DNA from: Chitinophagaceae bacterium
Lineage (GTDB): Bacteria > Bacteroidota > Bacteroidia > Chitinophagales > Chitinophagaceae
Assembly: GCA_017307735.1 (NCBI GenBank)
Contig: JAFKGR010000009.1
Span: 62,001 to 126,000 of the forward strand
Direction of reading: 5' to 3'
DNA: 64,000 bases
Both the position numbers and the translations under genes were made by a program. Positions 16,802 to 26,027 of this stretch are shown piece by piece. The notes under the pieces were generated by a model. It saw only the letters and a program-made list of their open reading frames with translations, did no database searches and was not told the DNA's origin. Position 1 is the stretch's first letter. Each line of letters starts with the position of its first letter.

Positions 16802-17614
16802 ATGGTAATTGAAACAAGTGACACTAAGGCTGAGCGGCATTTGCTGAGTTCAAAACATCTGGACAGGGAGGTTAAAATAGATTTTTATGCACCTCCGTTT
16901 TCTTTGGTACAAGGGAAAGAACCCCATCTTTTATTGATTAATGATGGCCAGGATCTGGTTACGATGGATTTTGAATCTATCCTGGAAAGATTATATAAAT
17001 ATGAAGTTATTGAACCTGTTTTCTGTGTGGGTATCCATTGCAGTGCTGACAGGAGACAGGAATACGGCACCATCGGAATTACAGATTTTAATGGAAGAGG
17101 TTCTAAGGCAGGGCGATATGAAAAATTTGTTTTGCAGGAATTGATTCCCTTTATCAGAAAAGAATCTGGCTTTACTTCTTTTGCAGATTTGTCCTATTGC
17201 GGTTTTTCGTTGGGCGGATTATCAGCATTGGATCTGGTTTGGTCCCATCCGGAATTGTTTTCAAGTGTGGGCGTATTCAGCGGATCACTTTGGTGGCGCA
17301 AAGTGGATCAGGATGATCCTGATTTTAATGAAGAAACCGACAGGATAATGCACCAGAAAATCAAATCAGGGAGATTTGTGCCGCACTACCGTTTTTTCTT
17401 TGAGACAGGTACACAGGATGAAACTGCCGATCGCAATCACAATGGAATTATCGATTCTATTGATGATACCATTTCACTGATTGAGGAATTAAAGAAATTG
17501 GGTTATCCGCCGCAGCATATTAAATATATTGAAATCAGGGACGGCAGGCATGATGTACCAACCTGGGGAAGAGCATTTCCGATGTTTTTGGAATGGGCCT
17601 TTCATTGTAAATAA
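16802..17614 (+). CDS. Alpha/beta-hydrolase, esterase D/Fes-like
   Basis: A 270-residue esterase-like protein without signal peptide. The nucleophile elbow is GFSLGG with Ser136, and the histidine is probably His250 in RDGRHDVPTW; PHLLLINDGQD fits the oxyanion strand. An unusual point is a 12-residue loop at about 210-221, DRNHNGIIDSID, with acidic or Asn residues at positions 1, 3, 5, 9 and 12, as in calcium-binding EF-hand or dockerin loops. It is divergent from two amide ligases and may process their product, an inference from neighbourhood only. The start ATG lies 7 bases after a TTTG. Confidence 0.82.
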   Translation: MVIETSDTKAERHLLSSKHLDREVKIDFYAPPFSLVQGKEPHLLLINDGQDLVTMDFESILERLYKYEVIEPVFCVGIHCSADRRQEYGTIGITDFNGRGSKAGRYEKFVLQELIPFIRKESGFTSFADLSYCGFSLGGLSALDLVWSHPELFSSVGVFSGSLWWRKVDQDDPDFNEETDRIMHQKIKSGRFVPHYRFFFETGTQDETADRNHNGIIDSIDDTISLIEELKKLGYPPQHIKYIEIRDGRHDVPTWGRAFPMFLEWAFHCK

Positions 17615-17662
17615 TTCTTTTTTGAAAAGAGCATATCACGTAATATTGCAGTCCCAAAAATT

Positions 17663-17746
17663 GCCCGGGTGGCGAAATTGGTAGACGCACTACTTTCAGG
17701 TGGTAGCGTCCGCAAGGATGTGCTGGTTCGAATCCAGTCCCGGGCA
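17663..17746 (+). tRNA. tRNA-Leu (anticodon CAG)
   Basis: An 84-base class II tRNA. Acceptor arms GCCCGGG (17663-17669) and CCCGGGC (17739-17745) pair fully; the anticodon loop TTCAGGT gives CAG, reading CTG leucine codons; a long variable arm (CGTCCGCAAGGATGT) and GGTTCGAATCC T arm follow. CCA is not encoded. A hairpin terminator candidate lies 15 bases downstream. Confidence 0.95.
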
Positions 17747-17761
17747 CAAAAAAGTTTGGTC

Positions 17762-17795
17762 AAACGGTTGTAAAGTTTAGACTTACAACCGTTTT
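17762..17795 (+). terminator. Hairpin terminator after tRNA-Leu
   Basis: A perfect 12-base stem, AAACGGTTGTAA (17762-17773) with TTACAACCGTTT (17783-17794), nine-base loop. The following T run is short (about four), so termination may be bidirectional or weak. Confidence 0.6.
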
Positions 17796-18310
17796 GTCAT
17801 TTATGTCAAAATCATATTTGTGTTATTTTTAAAGGTCCTTACCTCCCTTCACCATGTTGACTGAATTTTGACCGGTCAAATTTTTATAAACCAATGTTCC
17901 TGGCATCCGTGCAATCGGTGACATAAATGGTGGCCTGCAGTTTACCTATGCTTCGCTGGATGGTTTCCGGGTAATACGCGATACCATATTTATCCACCTT
18001 TTAATGATTTGTATTTTTTGATTTGAAGCTATTTTGTCATCTCTTAAAAAGTTTTGCAGACCAGGGTGGATGCAGGTTTTGATATTTCGTGGTTAAGAAA
18101 AAGTGCCTTTCTTCTTTCTTCTTCATAAAATTTAATAATGATCCGGGATAGCATTCATCAAAGATTTTGAATCAAATCTCTTGCCTCAGTTGCCTACTTA
18201 AATTCATTTTATCCGTAACAAAAACTTAATGCAGTGAAACCCATGTGTAGGATGTAATGAAGTAAATTGCAGCCGAAAAAATAAAGCGTTTTTTAATTAA
18301 AATAAATTAA
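17796..18310. other. Gene-poor region between tRNA-Leu and HAD phosphatase
   Basis: About 515 bases with no convincing gene. It holds a 14-base perfect palindrome TTTGACCGGTCAAA (17867-17880). On the minus strand a stop-bounded run of about 38 codons (roughly 18002 down to 17886) reads protein-like, with GIAYYPETIQRSIGKLQ in it, and could be the remnant of a lost gene. I assign no function. Confidence 0.45.
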
Positions 18311-19084
18311 ATGAAACAAGGGCTTTTAATAGATATGGATGGCGTGATATATAGCGGGGAAACGCTTATTGAGGGGGCTGATAATTTTATTTCCAACCTG
18401 ATTAAGCAAAAAATACCATTCACTTTCATGACCAATAACAGCCAGCGTACCCGCCTTGAGTCTGTTCGGACACTAAAGGGATTTGGCATCGACGTTACCG
18501 AAGATCATATATATACAAGTGCAATGGCAACCGGTAAATTTTTAGGCGACCAGGGCAAAAACGGAACTGCCTATGTGCTTGGCGAAGGAGGATTATTGAC
18601 CAGCCTGCATGAGAACGGTATCACCCTTGTCAATACAGATCCTGAATTTGTGGTGCTTGGAGAAGGCAGAAATTTTACCCTGGAAATGGTGCAGCGTGCT
18701 GTTGATATGATCCTTTCGGGAGCAAAATTTATTACCACCAATAGGGATCCTTCGCCCAAAAAACCCGGATGGAATAACCTGGGTATTGCTGCTACAACAG
18801 CCATGATAGAAGAAGCTACAGGCAGGAAAGCTTTTGTAACAGGCAAGCCAAGCCCTGTAATGATGCGCTCTGCCAGGAAATACCTGAATTTGGAAACTGC
18901 AGAAACGACGGTAATAGGAGATACTATGGAAACGGATATAGAAGGTGGTGTCCAGATGGGGTATAAAACAATTTTGGTTTTATCGGGAATTTCAAAAAAA
19001 GAAGACATCAGTCATTATGCATTCAAACCCGACCTAGTGGTTAGCAGCGTGGATCAAATTAAGTTCCCATTGAAATGGTGGTAA
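18311..19084 (+). CDS. HAD-IIA phosphatase, NagD-like
   Basis: A 257-residue HAD-superfamily phosphatase of the NagD type, acting on nucleoside monophosphates or other small phosphate esters in the cytoplasm. Motif I is LLIDMDGVIYSGE with nucleophile Asp8 and Asp10, motif II FTFMTNNSQRT, the lysine lies in VTGKPSP, and the metal-binding acidic motif is VIGDTMETDIEGG. The C2-type cap sits between. It stands between two gene-poor stretches, and its physiological substrate cannot be told from sequence. Confidence 0.9.
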   Translation: MKQGLLIDMDGVIYSGETLIEGADNFISNLIKQKIPFTFMTNNSQRTRLESVRTLKGFGIDVTEDHIYTSAMATGKFLGDQGKNGTAYVLGEGGLLTSLHENGITLVNTDPEFVVLGEGRNFTLEMVQRAVDMILSGAKFITTNRDPSPKKPGWNNLGIAATTAMIEEATGRKAFVTGKPSPVMMRSARKYLNLETAETTVIGDTMETDIEGGVQMGYKTILVLSGISKKEDISHYAFKPDLVVSSVDQIKFPLKWW

Positions 19085-19911
19085 AATAGCGGGAAAAGGC
19101 AGAATCTCCTTTTTCCTTTTTTACAGATTTGTAAAAGTATTATTTCGAATCATACATTTCAACAAATCGAGCTACCTGGTTTTTTGATTGACTTCACTGT
19201 TTGCAGATATGCATATTGAGGATATTGTCCAATATCTTCTGAAGGCGGAGCACGAGACCTTTGTGATGTTCTGTTTCTACCCTTTGTTACGCTGTGTAAC
19301 AAAGAATTTCTACCAGGGAATTACCTGTAAATTGTGATGTACCTCACCCGATTATAAACCCAACATTATTCGTTGCTTATTCGGAGATAATTCGGAACAC
19401 AGAACCGAATAACATCTGTGTAAACACCCTTTTATTTTATTTTTGAGCTATAAAAAAAAGCAGGGCCTGAGTGTTAGAATTAAAGGTCAAATCATAAGTG
19501 CTCAATCAGGGCAAGAGTAGCCAATGACATTCTCAGCGAATTTACCGGCAATGGCGAAATTCAGTCCGGTTATTTGCGCATCGGCACCAACTTTATCTGC
19601 AGTTGTTTACAAATAGTCATTATACATTGAAGCCGGAGTGGCTTTAGCCAGAATGGTTGGTAATACAATCATGAACATGATTAAAAAAACATTAAATGAT
19701 CACGGGTTACTTAAGGCTTAATCAGGAATTCCAGCAGCATTCCAAACATATTGTTTTATCAGTTTTTGAGAAACATGCTTTTTTAATTACGAGTGAAATT
19801 CTATTATTTTAAACATTACCTTTAAGCCTTATAATTGACAGAAATATCCGGGAGCTGACTGCAGAAATTAACTGGTTCCCCGTTTACAGTTATTAAATTA
19901 TTTGTTTCTTA
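19085..19911. other. Gene-poor region upstream of the restriction locus
   Basis: About 830 bases without an intact gene. An inverted repeat CTTTGTTAC (19282-19290) / GTAACAAAG (19296-19304) with five-base loop is flanked by two copies of TTTCTACC. Between about 19490 and 19725 short stop-interrupted frames look protein-like (for instance ANDILSEFTGNGEIQSGYL, and AGVALARMVGNTIMNMIKK ending at about 19721), suggesting decayed coding sequence. Position next to a type I restriction locus fits a region of gene turnover. This is a weak inference. Confidence 0.45.
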
Positions 19912-22692
19912 ATGCCCAATCAGAATCCTGAACAGATTGCAAGAGATAAAATTGACCAGATGTTAATCGCTTCAGGATGGGTGGTGCAATCGAAAAAAGA
20001 TTTGAACCTGAATGCAGGTTTGGGTGTTGCCATCAGGGAATATCAAACCAATGTGGGGCCGGCTGATTATGTCTTGTTTGTAAATCAAAAGCCCGTTGGT
20101 ATTATTGAGGCAAAGAGGAAAGAAGAAGCCATCCACTTCAGCGAGCACGAAGATCAATCAGAAGGCTACGCTTCCGCCAAATTAAAATATCTGGATAATG
20201 AAAAGCTTCCTTTTGTTTATGAGAGCACTGGTGAAATAACGAAGTTCACCGATTATCGTGATCCCAAACCGAGGTCAAGAGAAGTCTATTCTTTCTTCCG
20301 TCCTGACACCTTATTGGAATGGATAAAGCAGGAAAAATCTTTAAGGTCAAGGCTGCATAATATTCCGGTTTTGCCGGAAGAGGGATTAAGGGATTGCCAG
20401 ATTATTGCTATCAATAATTTGGAAAAATCATTCAAAGAATATCATCCGAGAGCATTGATACAAATGGCTACCGGCTCCGGTAAAACCTATACTGCCATTA
20501 CTTTTATTTACCGGCTTTTAAAATATGCCAAAGCAAAACGCATTTTGTTTTTGGTAGATACAAGGAATCTTGGCGAGCAGGCAGAGCAGGAGTTTATGGC
20601 CTTTGTGCCCAATGATGATAACCGCAAGTTTACCGAATTATATGCAGTCACCAGATTGAAAAGCAGTTTTATACCTGATGACAGCCAGGTGTATATTTCC
20701 ACGATTCAGCGCATGTATTCCATTTTGCAGGGCAAGGAATTGGATGAGAGTGCAGAGGAAACCAATCCGAATGAATACAAAGGAAAAGAGCCTGCGCCCG
20801 TTGTCTATAATAACAAAGTGCCTCCGGAATTTTTTGATTTCATCGTCATTGATGAATGCCACCGCAGCATTTACAATTTATGGAAGCAGGTACTCGATTA
20901 TTTTGATGTATTCCAGGTGGGTTTGACGGCTACTCCGGATAACAGGACATTCGGTTATTTCAACAAAAATATTGTGAGCGATTATGGCTATGAAAAAGCT
21001 GTGACAGATGGCGTGCTGGTGCCCTATAATGTTTTTACCATTGATACAAAAATTACAAAAGACGGCGGAAAAATTGCGTTGGGTGAAAAGGTGGATAAAC
21101 GGCAGCGGTTGACAAGAATTAAATTCTGGGAATCTGTAGATGAAGACATTGAATACAGTGGCAAGCAATTAGACAGGGACATTGTAAATCCCAGCACCAT
21201 CCGTACCATCATCCGGTCCGTAAAAGAAAGCCTGCCTTCTATGTTTCCTGACAGGTTTGATAAAGACGGCAAATTTGAAGTGCCCAAAACACTCATCTTC
21301 GCCAAGACAGATTCTCATGCTGAAGATATCATAGAAATCGTACGGGAAGAATTCGCAGAAGAAAATAAATTCTGTAAAAAGATCACCTACAGGAGCGAGG
21401 AAGATCCCAAGACGGTGCTCAGCCAGTTTCGCAATGACTTTTATCCCCGCATAGCCGTTACCGTTGACATGATCGCAACGGGCACCGATATACGGCCATT
21501 GGAAGTTTTGGTTTTTATGCGTGATGTAAAAAGCCGCAGTTATTATGAGCAGATGAAAGGCCGCGGCACGCGTACCTGCACTTTGGAACAATTGAAAAGT
21601 ACCGGCACACCCACCGCAAAATTTACCAAAGACCATTTTGTAATCATTGACGCTATCGGCGTGGAAAGCTCACAGAAAACAGACAGCCGTCCCCTGGAGA
21701 AAAAGCCGGGTATGAGTCTGAAAGATCTTTTGCAAAACGTAGCGATGGGAAACAGGCAGGAAGATATCCTGAGTTCATTAGCCAACCGCCTCCTGCGGCT
21801 CGACAAACAAATTAACGAAAAGGAAAAAGAAAACTTTGAAGAAAAAGCCGGAGGAAATACAATTCTCCGGGTGGTGAAACAATTGCTTGATGTGTATGAT
21901 CCGGATACCATTGAGAATTTACAATTGAAAATTAAAAATGAAAAGAAGGGTGCCTCGCCCAATGAAATTACAGCGGAGATTAACGAACAACATTCACAAT
22001 TAATAGAAAAAGCAGTCGCTGTTTTTCACAACCCGGAATTGCGGAATTATATCATAGATGTAAGAAAAAAATACGACCAGATCATTGATGGAATCAATAT
22101 AGACGAAGTAATCAATATGGGCTGGGTGAAAGACAAGCAGGCCGCTGCATCTAACACCATCGGCGATTTTAAGAACTGGATAGAAGCGCATAAAGATGAA
22201 ATAACAGCTTTGCAGATCTTTTACGGACAACCCTACCAGCGACGTGAGCTCACTTTTAAAATGATCAAAGACCTGTATGAGAAAATAAGGAATGACAATC
22301 CTTTGCTTGCTCCAATGAATGTATGGCACAGTTATGAACAACTGAAAGAAGTGAACGGCTCACCAAAAAACGAACTGATTGCATTGGTTAGTTTGATCAG
22401 GAAAGTAAGTGGTATTGATCATACCCTAATGCCTTACGACAAAACAGTTGATAAAAATTTTCAAACATGGGTCTTTAAAAAACAAGCAGGCACCACTGTT
22501 AAATTTACCGAAGAGCAAATGCAATGGCTGCGCATGATCAAAGATTATGTGGCCAACAGTTTCCATGTGGGCAAAGAAGATTTTGAACTCGATCCTTTTA
22601 ATAAAAACGGCGGATTGGGAAAGATGTGGCAATTGTTTGGAGAGAAAACGGATGAGATTATTGAAGAGTTGAATGAGGTGCTGGCGGCGTGA
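19912..22692 (+). CDS. hsdR: Type I restriction endonuclease subunit R
   Basis: A 926-residue motor and nuclease subunit of a type I restriction-modification complex. The N-terminal PD-(D/E)XK nuclease is visible with Asp52 (GPADYVLF) and Glu66-x-Lys68 (GIIEAKRK). The SF2 helicase core has Walker A MATGSGKTYT (about 185-194), DECH box at 314-317 (VIDECHRS), motif III GLTATPDNRT, and motif VI-like QMKGRGTRT. The C-terminal helical part should contact HsdM. It is the first gene of the locus; hsdS and hsdM lie 1.9 and 4 kb downstream, split from it by a kinase pair. Confidence 0.95.
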   Translation: MPNQNPEQIARDKIDQMLIASGWVVQSKKDLNLNAGLGVAIREYQTNVGPADYVLFVNQKPVGIIEAKRKEEAIHFSEHEDQSEGYASAKLKYLDNEKLPFVYESTGEITKFTDYRDPKPRSREVYSFFRPDTLLEWIKQEKSLRSRLHNIPVLPEEGLRDCQIIAINNLEKSFKEYHPRALIQMATGSGKTYTAITFIYRLLKYAKAKRILFLVDTRNLGEQAEQEFMAFVPNDDNRKFTELYAVTRLKSSFIPDDSQVYISTIQRMYSILQGKELDESAEETNPNEYKGKEPAPVVYNNKVPPEFFDFIVIDECHRSIYNLWKQVLDYFDVFQVGLTATPDNRTFGYFNKNIVSDYGYEKAVTDGVLVPYNVFTIDTKITKDGGKIALGEKVDKRQRLTRIKFWESVDEDIEYSGKQLDRDIVNPSTIRTIIRSVKESLPSMFPDRFDKDGKFEVPKTLIFAKTDSHAEDIIEIVREEFAEENKFCKKITYRSEEDPKTVLSQFRNDFYPRIAVTVDMIATGTDIRPLEVLVFMRDVKSRSYYEQMKGRGTRTCTLEQLKSTGTPTAKFTKDHFVIIDAIGVESSQKTDSRPLEKKPGMSLKDLLQNVAMGNRQEDILSSLANRLLRLDKQINEKEKENFEEKAGGNTILRVVKQLLDVYDPDTIENLQLKIKNEKKGASPNEITAEINEQHSQLIEKAVAVFHNPELRNYIIDVRKKYDQIIDGINIDEVINMGWVKDKQAAASNTIGDFKNWIEAHKDEITALQIFYGQPYQRRELTFKMIKDLYEKIRNDNPLLAPMNVWHSYEQLKEVNGSPKNELIALVSLIRKVSGIDHTLMPYDKTVDKNFQTWVFKKQAGTTVKFTEEQMQWLRMIKDYVANSFHVGKEDFELDPFNKNGGLGKMWQLFGEKTDEIIEELNEVLAA

Positions 22693-22702
22693 TGTCTGAA
22701 CT

Positions 22703-22735
22703 GTGATTTATGTGATTTGCGTGATTGAGGTGATT
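22703..22735 (+). repeat. Four tandem GTGATT units (9-bp period) after hsdR
   Basis: GTGATT occurs at 22703, 22712, 22721 and 22730, an exact 9-base period with three variable bases between. It starts 10 bases after the hsdR stop. It resembles short GTGATTNNN arrays I recall from other Bacteroidota intergenic sequences, but that memory is unchecked. Confidence 0.6.
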
Positions 22736-22822
22736 GGTGTAAAACCATTTTGTTGAGATCAACGAAATGGTCCAATAGCTCGGGGATTCAAAGAATTAAA
22801 TGAAATATTGGTAGCATAAATT

Positions 22823-23671
22823 TTGAAAAAAGTAGAATCAAAAATATTGATTGAAGAAATAGATACAGACGGGCATAGCCCGATGAAATTTTTTTGTTCT
22901 GATGATTCCATGTATTTTGTAAAATATCGTTCAGGAAAATCGCTCAATAAGAATGAAATCAACTGCCTTGTTTTCGAAATGATCTGTACGAAAATTTTAC
23001 AGCAATTACATATCCCTGTACCAAAACAGGCATTGGTAACAATACTTGAAAATTCGTACCAGCCTCAGATGCTGATAGCCAACAAAAAATATTTAAGGCC
23101 GGGAATTACTGCCTGGGGATCAAAAGAAATTGAGAACGCTGATTTGGTAAAGGAGGCGGAGCAAATTACTCACAAAAGGATATTTAATAAACTGGGTAAT
23201 CCGGAAGATTTAATCCGGATCGCCATATTTGATCTTTGGGTTGATAATGTTGACAGGCGTTCTGAAAATTATAATCTTCTTACCCGGATGGAAAATGGAA
23301 GATTATTTTATTATGCTATTGATCATGCATTTACTTTTGGGGGATTGCATGGAATGAATATTTTTAATGCTTCTTCTATGCCTTCGAGTTATAGAAAATT
23401 AATTGTGAGCCAATATTATTTGTCTGTTACCAGATTCATTCATAAAAATCGTCGCATAGAAATTGCAGACCAATTCATATCTTTAATGACTCAACTCGAT
23501 ATAAAAAGAATAATAAATGAAGTCTTTAATGAGATACCAACAGACTGGGCTATTAATCCTGTTTTAAAGGATAGAGTTATTCAATTTCTCGAATCACGGG
23601 ATCGAATCATTACATTAGAACAAATCTGCAAACAACATTTGCAATACAATCACTGGAGGAAAAAATCATGA
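22823..23671 (+). CDS. HipA-like protein kinase
   Basis: A 282-residue protein with the features of short HipA-like kinases (HipA_2 type). Lys34 (YFVKYR) fits the ATP lysine; the catalytic loop is LWVDNVDRRSENYNLL with Asp141 and Asn149; YAIDHAFTFGG carries the metal-binding Asp167. It lacks the N-terminal domain of classical HipA toxins. The TTG at 22823 is the only start after an in-frame stop at 22817 and preserves the N-terminal strand ending in GHSPMKFF, which is conserved in the family as I recall it. Its stop overlaps the next gene (ATGA). The pair sits between hsdR and hsdS; its target is unknown. Confidence 0.78.
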   Translation: MKKVESKILIEEIDTDGHSPMKFFCSDDSMYFVKYRSGKSLNKNEINCLVFEMICTKILQQLHIPVPKQALVTILENSYQPQMLIANKKYLRPGITAWGSKEIENADLVKEAEQITHKRIFNKLGNPEDLIRIAIFDLWVDNVDRRSENYNLLTRMENGRLFYYAIDHAFTFGGLHGMNIFNASSMPSSYRKLIVSQYYLSVTRFIHKNRRIEIADQFISLMTQLDIKRIINEVFNEIPTDWAINPVLKDRVIQFLESRDRIITLEQICKQHLQYNHWRKKS

Positions 23672-24549
23672 AAAGTTTATTATCCATTATTTATTTACAA
23701 ACAAATTCTGCTTCCGGCGAAAAGATCGCTGCCGGATTACTTGCAGTAAGCGAAAACGAAGTGTTTTTCCATGTTTCTGAACAGAAATTGAAATTTGCTT
23801 CTAAATTATCTTCTGCTGATGTATTGAAACATGCAGAAATAAGTTTTGCGCTCATTAGTGAAAAAGTTGCTGAAACAAATAAAGAAAATAAGAGCCACGA
23901 CTTGATCAAAAAGGATTCTTTGTTTACCAAAGATTACATCACCTATCTGAATAAATACAGTAAGGGGCTGATTCAATTTGATATGCCCAAAACTTTTGCC
24001 GGAACCATAGATGAGAAAATCTTTAAGACTTTGTTTGAGCAATTTATTGGTAGCTGGTATGAAAAGCAAATGATTGAAAAAAAGGCAGAACCGTTCCACA
24101 GCTTTATTAAAAAGAAATTGAACAAGCCGGTTTTTAAACAAAAGGCTGATATCGACTACACCCTAAAACCGGAAAAAATTGCCGGAATACTGATGCCAAA
24201 AGATATTACATTGATCACTAAAAATGGAAATATACTTGCGGCTCAGGCGATTGATTTTAGTAAGAGTGAAGAAACCATTATCAAGCAGGCGTATGAATAC
24301 GAAGTAACTGTGAACAGCCTGGAAGAGCTGGGGCAGAAGGTGATCAATAAGAACCACCAGGGGACCTATTACCTGCTTTTTAACCAGCCGGAGCAAAACA
24401 GCCCGCAGGAAAAGCTGTTGCATGAAATTCAAAAAACAAAATCGGGAATAATGAAAATGGTACAAGCTGGTTTTTTGGAGGAATTGGAAACCACGCTTGA
24501 AAGTAAGAACTACAAAAAGTTTTCACAGTTTGAAGCAACACTTGAATGA
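23668..24549 (+). CDS. Partner of HipA-like kinase, DUF3037-like
   Basis: A 293-residue protein of unknown function, translationally coupled to the kinase (4-bp overlap) with a clear GGAGGA ribosome-binding site at 23655-23660. The N-terminus, LLSIIYLQTNSASGEKIAAGLLAV, resembles the opening of DUF3037 proteins, which commonly follow HipA-like kinases; the similarity is by eye and modest. The rest is Lys/Glu-rich and mostly helical, with no catalytic motif I recognise. It may be substrate, regulator or antitoxin-like partner of the kinase. Confidence 0.6.
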   Translation: MKSLLSIIYLQTNSASGEKIAAGLLAVSENEVFFHVSEQKLKFASKLSSADVLKHAEISFALISEKVAETNKENKSHDLIKKDSLFTKDYITYLNKYSKGLIQFDMPKTFAGTIDEKIFKTLFEQFIGSWYEKQMIEKKAEPFHSFIKKKLNKPVFKQKADIDYTLKPEKIAGILMPKDITLITKNGNILAAQAIDFSKSEETIIKQAYEYEVTVNSLEELGQKVINKNHQGTYYLLFNQPEQNSPQEKLLHEIQKTKSGIMKMVQAGFLEELETTLESKNYKKFSQFEATLE

Positions 24550-24593
24550 GAAGCACTTTAAGGGAAAACTGATTTTATTGTACTAAGACTAAC

Positions 24594-25760
24594 ATGACCG
24601 AAGAAAAGGAAATAAATCAATTACCAAAAGACTGGAAATGGGTGAAGTTGGGAGAAGTGTGTAATAAAATTTCATTGAATAAAATTAAGATAAAGCAAAA
24701 GGAATATTTAGAAGTAGGCGATTATCCTGTTGTTGATCAAGGACAGGACTTAATTGGTGGATATTTTAATGATAAGAGTTTGATTGTTCCAGAAGAGCCA
24801 CCTTATATTATTTTTGGCGATCACACTAAAGTGAAGAAATTTATCAACTTTAATTTTATAGCCGGTGCGGATGGTGTAAAAGTTTTAAAAGCAAAAGATG
24901 TTATTGATTCTAAATTCTTATACTTTTCATTATTTAAAATTAAAATTGAAGATAAAGGATATGCAAGGCATTTTCAATTATTAGAAAAAGAACTTTTCCC
25001 TCTTCCTCCCAAACCCACCCAACTCGCCATTGTTTCCAAAATAGAAGAACTCTTCAGCGAAATAGAAAATGGCATTAAAAGTTTGTTGACTGCAAAAGAG
25101 CAATTAAAAAAATACCGGCAGAGTGTGTTGAAATGGGCGTTTGAAAACAATACATTCAAAGATTTTATTTTAAAAGATGTTACAGAAAAAATTCAAATTG
25201 GTCCATTCGGTTCACAATTACATGAAGAGGATTATATAGAAAATGGAATCCCTTTAATCAATCCTACTCATATAAAAAATGGGCTAATTGTTGCTGATAA
25301 TTCATTTTCTATTTTAAAATCAAAAAGAGATAGTCTTCCAAATTATATTTTGAAAGCAGGGGATGTGATAATGGGAAGGCGAGGCGAGATGGGAAGATGC
25401 GGATTAGTTACAAATAAGGAAGCGGGTTGGTTTTGTGGAACTGGTAGTTTGTATTTCAGACCTAACACTAAAAAAGTAAATCCTGTTTTTCTTTACTATT
25501 ATTTGAGAAGTGAACCAGTAAAAAAGTATCTTGATGAAAATGCAGGTGGAACAACGATGGCAAATTTAAATTTGAAAATCGTAAATGATATTCCTATTTC
25601 ACTTCCGCCAATAGAAGAACAAAATAAAATCGTCCGAGTCATCGAATCCCGCCTCAGCGTTGCCGATAAAATGGAAGAAAGCATTACTGAAAGTTTGCAA
25701 CAGGCAGAGGCATTGAAGCAAAGTATTTTGAAGGAGGCGTTTGAGGGGAGGTTGATTTAA
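24594..25760 (+). CDS. hsdS: Type I restriction specificity subunit S
   Basis: A 388-residue DNA-recognition subunit. It has the two-fold plan of HsdS: target-recognition domain 1 starts LPKDWKWVKLGEVCNKI, a conserved helical spacer follows around PTQLAIVSKIEELFSEIE, then domain 2 starts FILKDVTEKIQIGPFGSQL and the second spacer is PPIEEQNKIVRVIESRLS. Two different target-recognition domains imply a bipartite, asymmetric target sequence, which cannot be read from the protein. It begins 44 bp after the kinase partner; a REP-type element separates it from hsdM. Confidence 0.93.
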   Translation: MTEEKEINQLPKDWKWVKLGEVCNKISLNKIKIKQKEYLEVGDYPVVDQGQDLIGGYFNDKSLIVPEEPPYIIFGDHTKVKKFINFNFIAGADGVKVLKAKDVIDSKFLYFSLFKIKIEDKGYARHFQLLEKELFPLPPKPTQLAIVSKIEELFSEIENGIKSLLTAKEQLKKYRQSVLKWAFENNTFKDFILKDVTEKIQIGPFGSQLHEEDYIENGIPLINPTHIKNGLIVADNSFSILKSKRDSLPNYILKAGDVIMGRRGEMGRCGLVTNKEAGWFCGTGSLYFRPNTKKVNPVFLYYYLRSEPVKKYLDENAGGTTMANLNLKIVNDIPISLPPIEEQNKIVRVIESRLSVADKMEESITESLQQAEALKQSILKEAFEGRLI

Positions 25761-25771
25761 AATTTTAAATA

Positions 25772-25929
25772 AGCCCTGAAAGGGCGCTATATTGTTAACG
25801 AAGGGTGAAGCCCTTCGTATATTCGTAGGTGAAGTCCTTCGTATATTCGTAGGTGAACGAAGGATGCAGCCCTTCGGGATTATCATAGGGCTTCACCCTA
25901 TGATGGTTATATATCGCCCCTTCAGGGCT
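25772..25929. repeat. REPIN-like inverted repeat cluster, left
   Basis: Outer arms AGCCCTGAAAGGGCG (25772-25786) and CGCCCCTTCAGGGCT (25915-25929) are reverse complements apart from one base. Inside lie further palindromes, CGAAGGGTGAAGCCCTTCG (25799-25817) and a 23-base one at 25882-25904 centred on GGGCTTCACCC. A like-built cluster occurs on the other side of the transposase. Confidence 0.85.
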
Positions 25930-26027
25930 TGAAGTATTTTATAGATTATCATATTATCTTAGGCATTTGCCCAATGATTGGATATACCGCGTTTTCATGG
26001 CCTGGAACATTTTAAAATCAAACAACT

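Noticed and set aside
17535..17747. 70-codon minus-strand frame over tRNA-Leu
   Set aside because: It covers the complement of the tRNA, which is a frequent source of false small ORFs.
22703..22735. Tandem GTGATT units as a CRISPR or iteron origin
   Set aside because: A 9-base period is too short for CRISPR, and there is no replication-initiator gene nearby.
25772..25929. Regularly repeated palindromes that could suggest a CRISPR array
   Set aside because: Units are unequal, mostly inverted, without constant-length unique spacers or cas genes. They fit REPIN-like repeats of the adjacent transposase.
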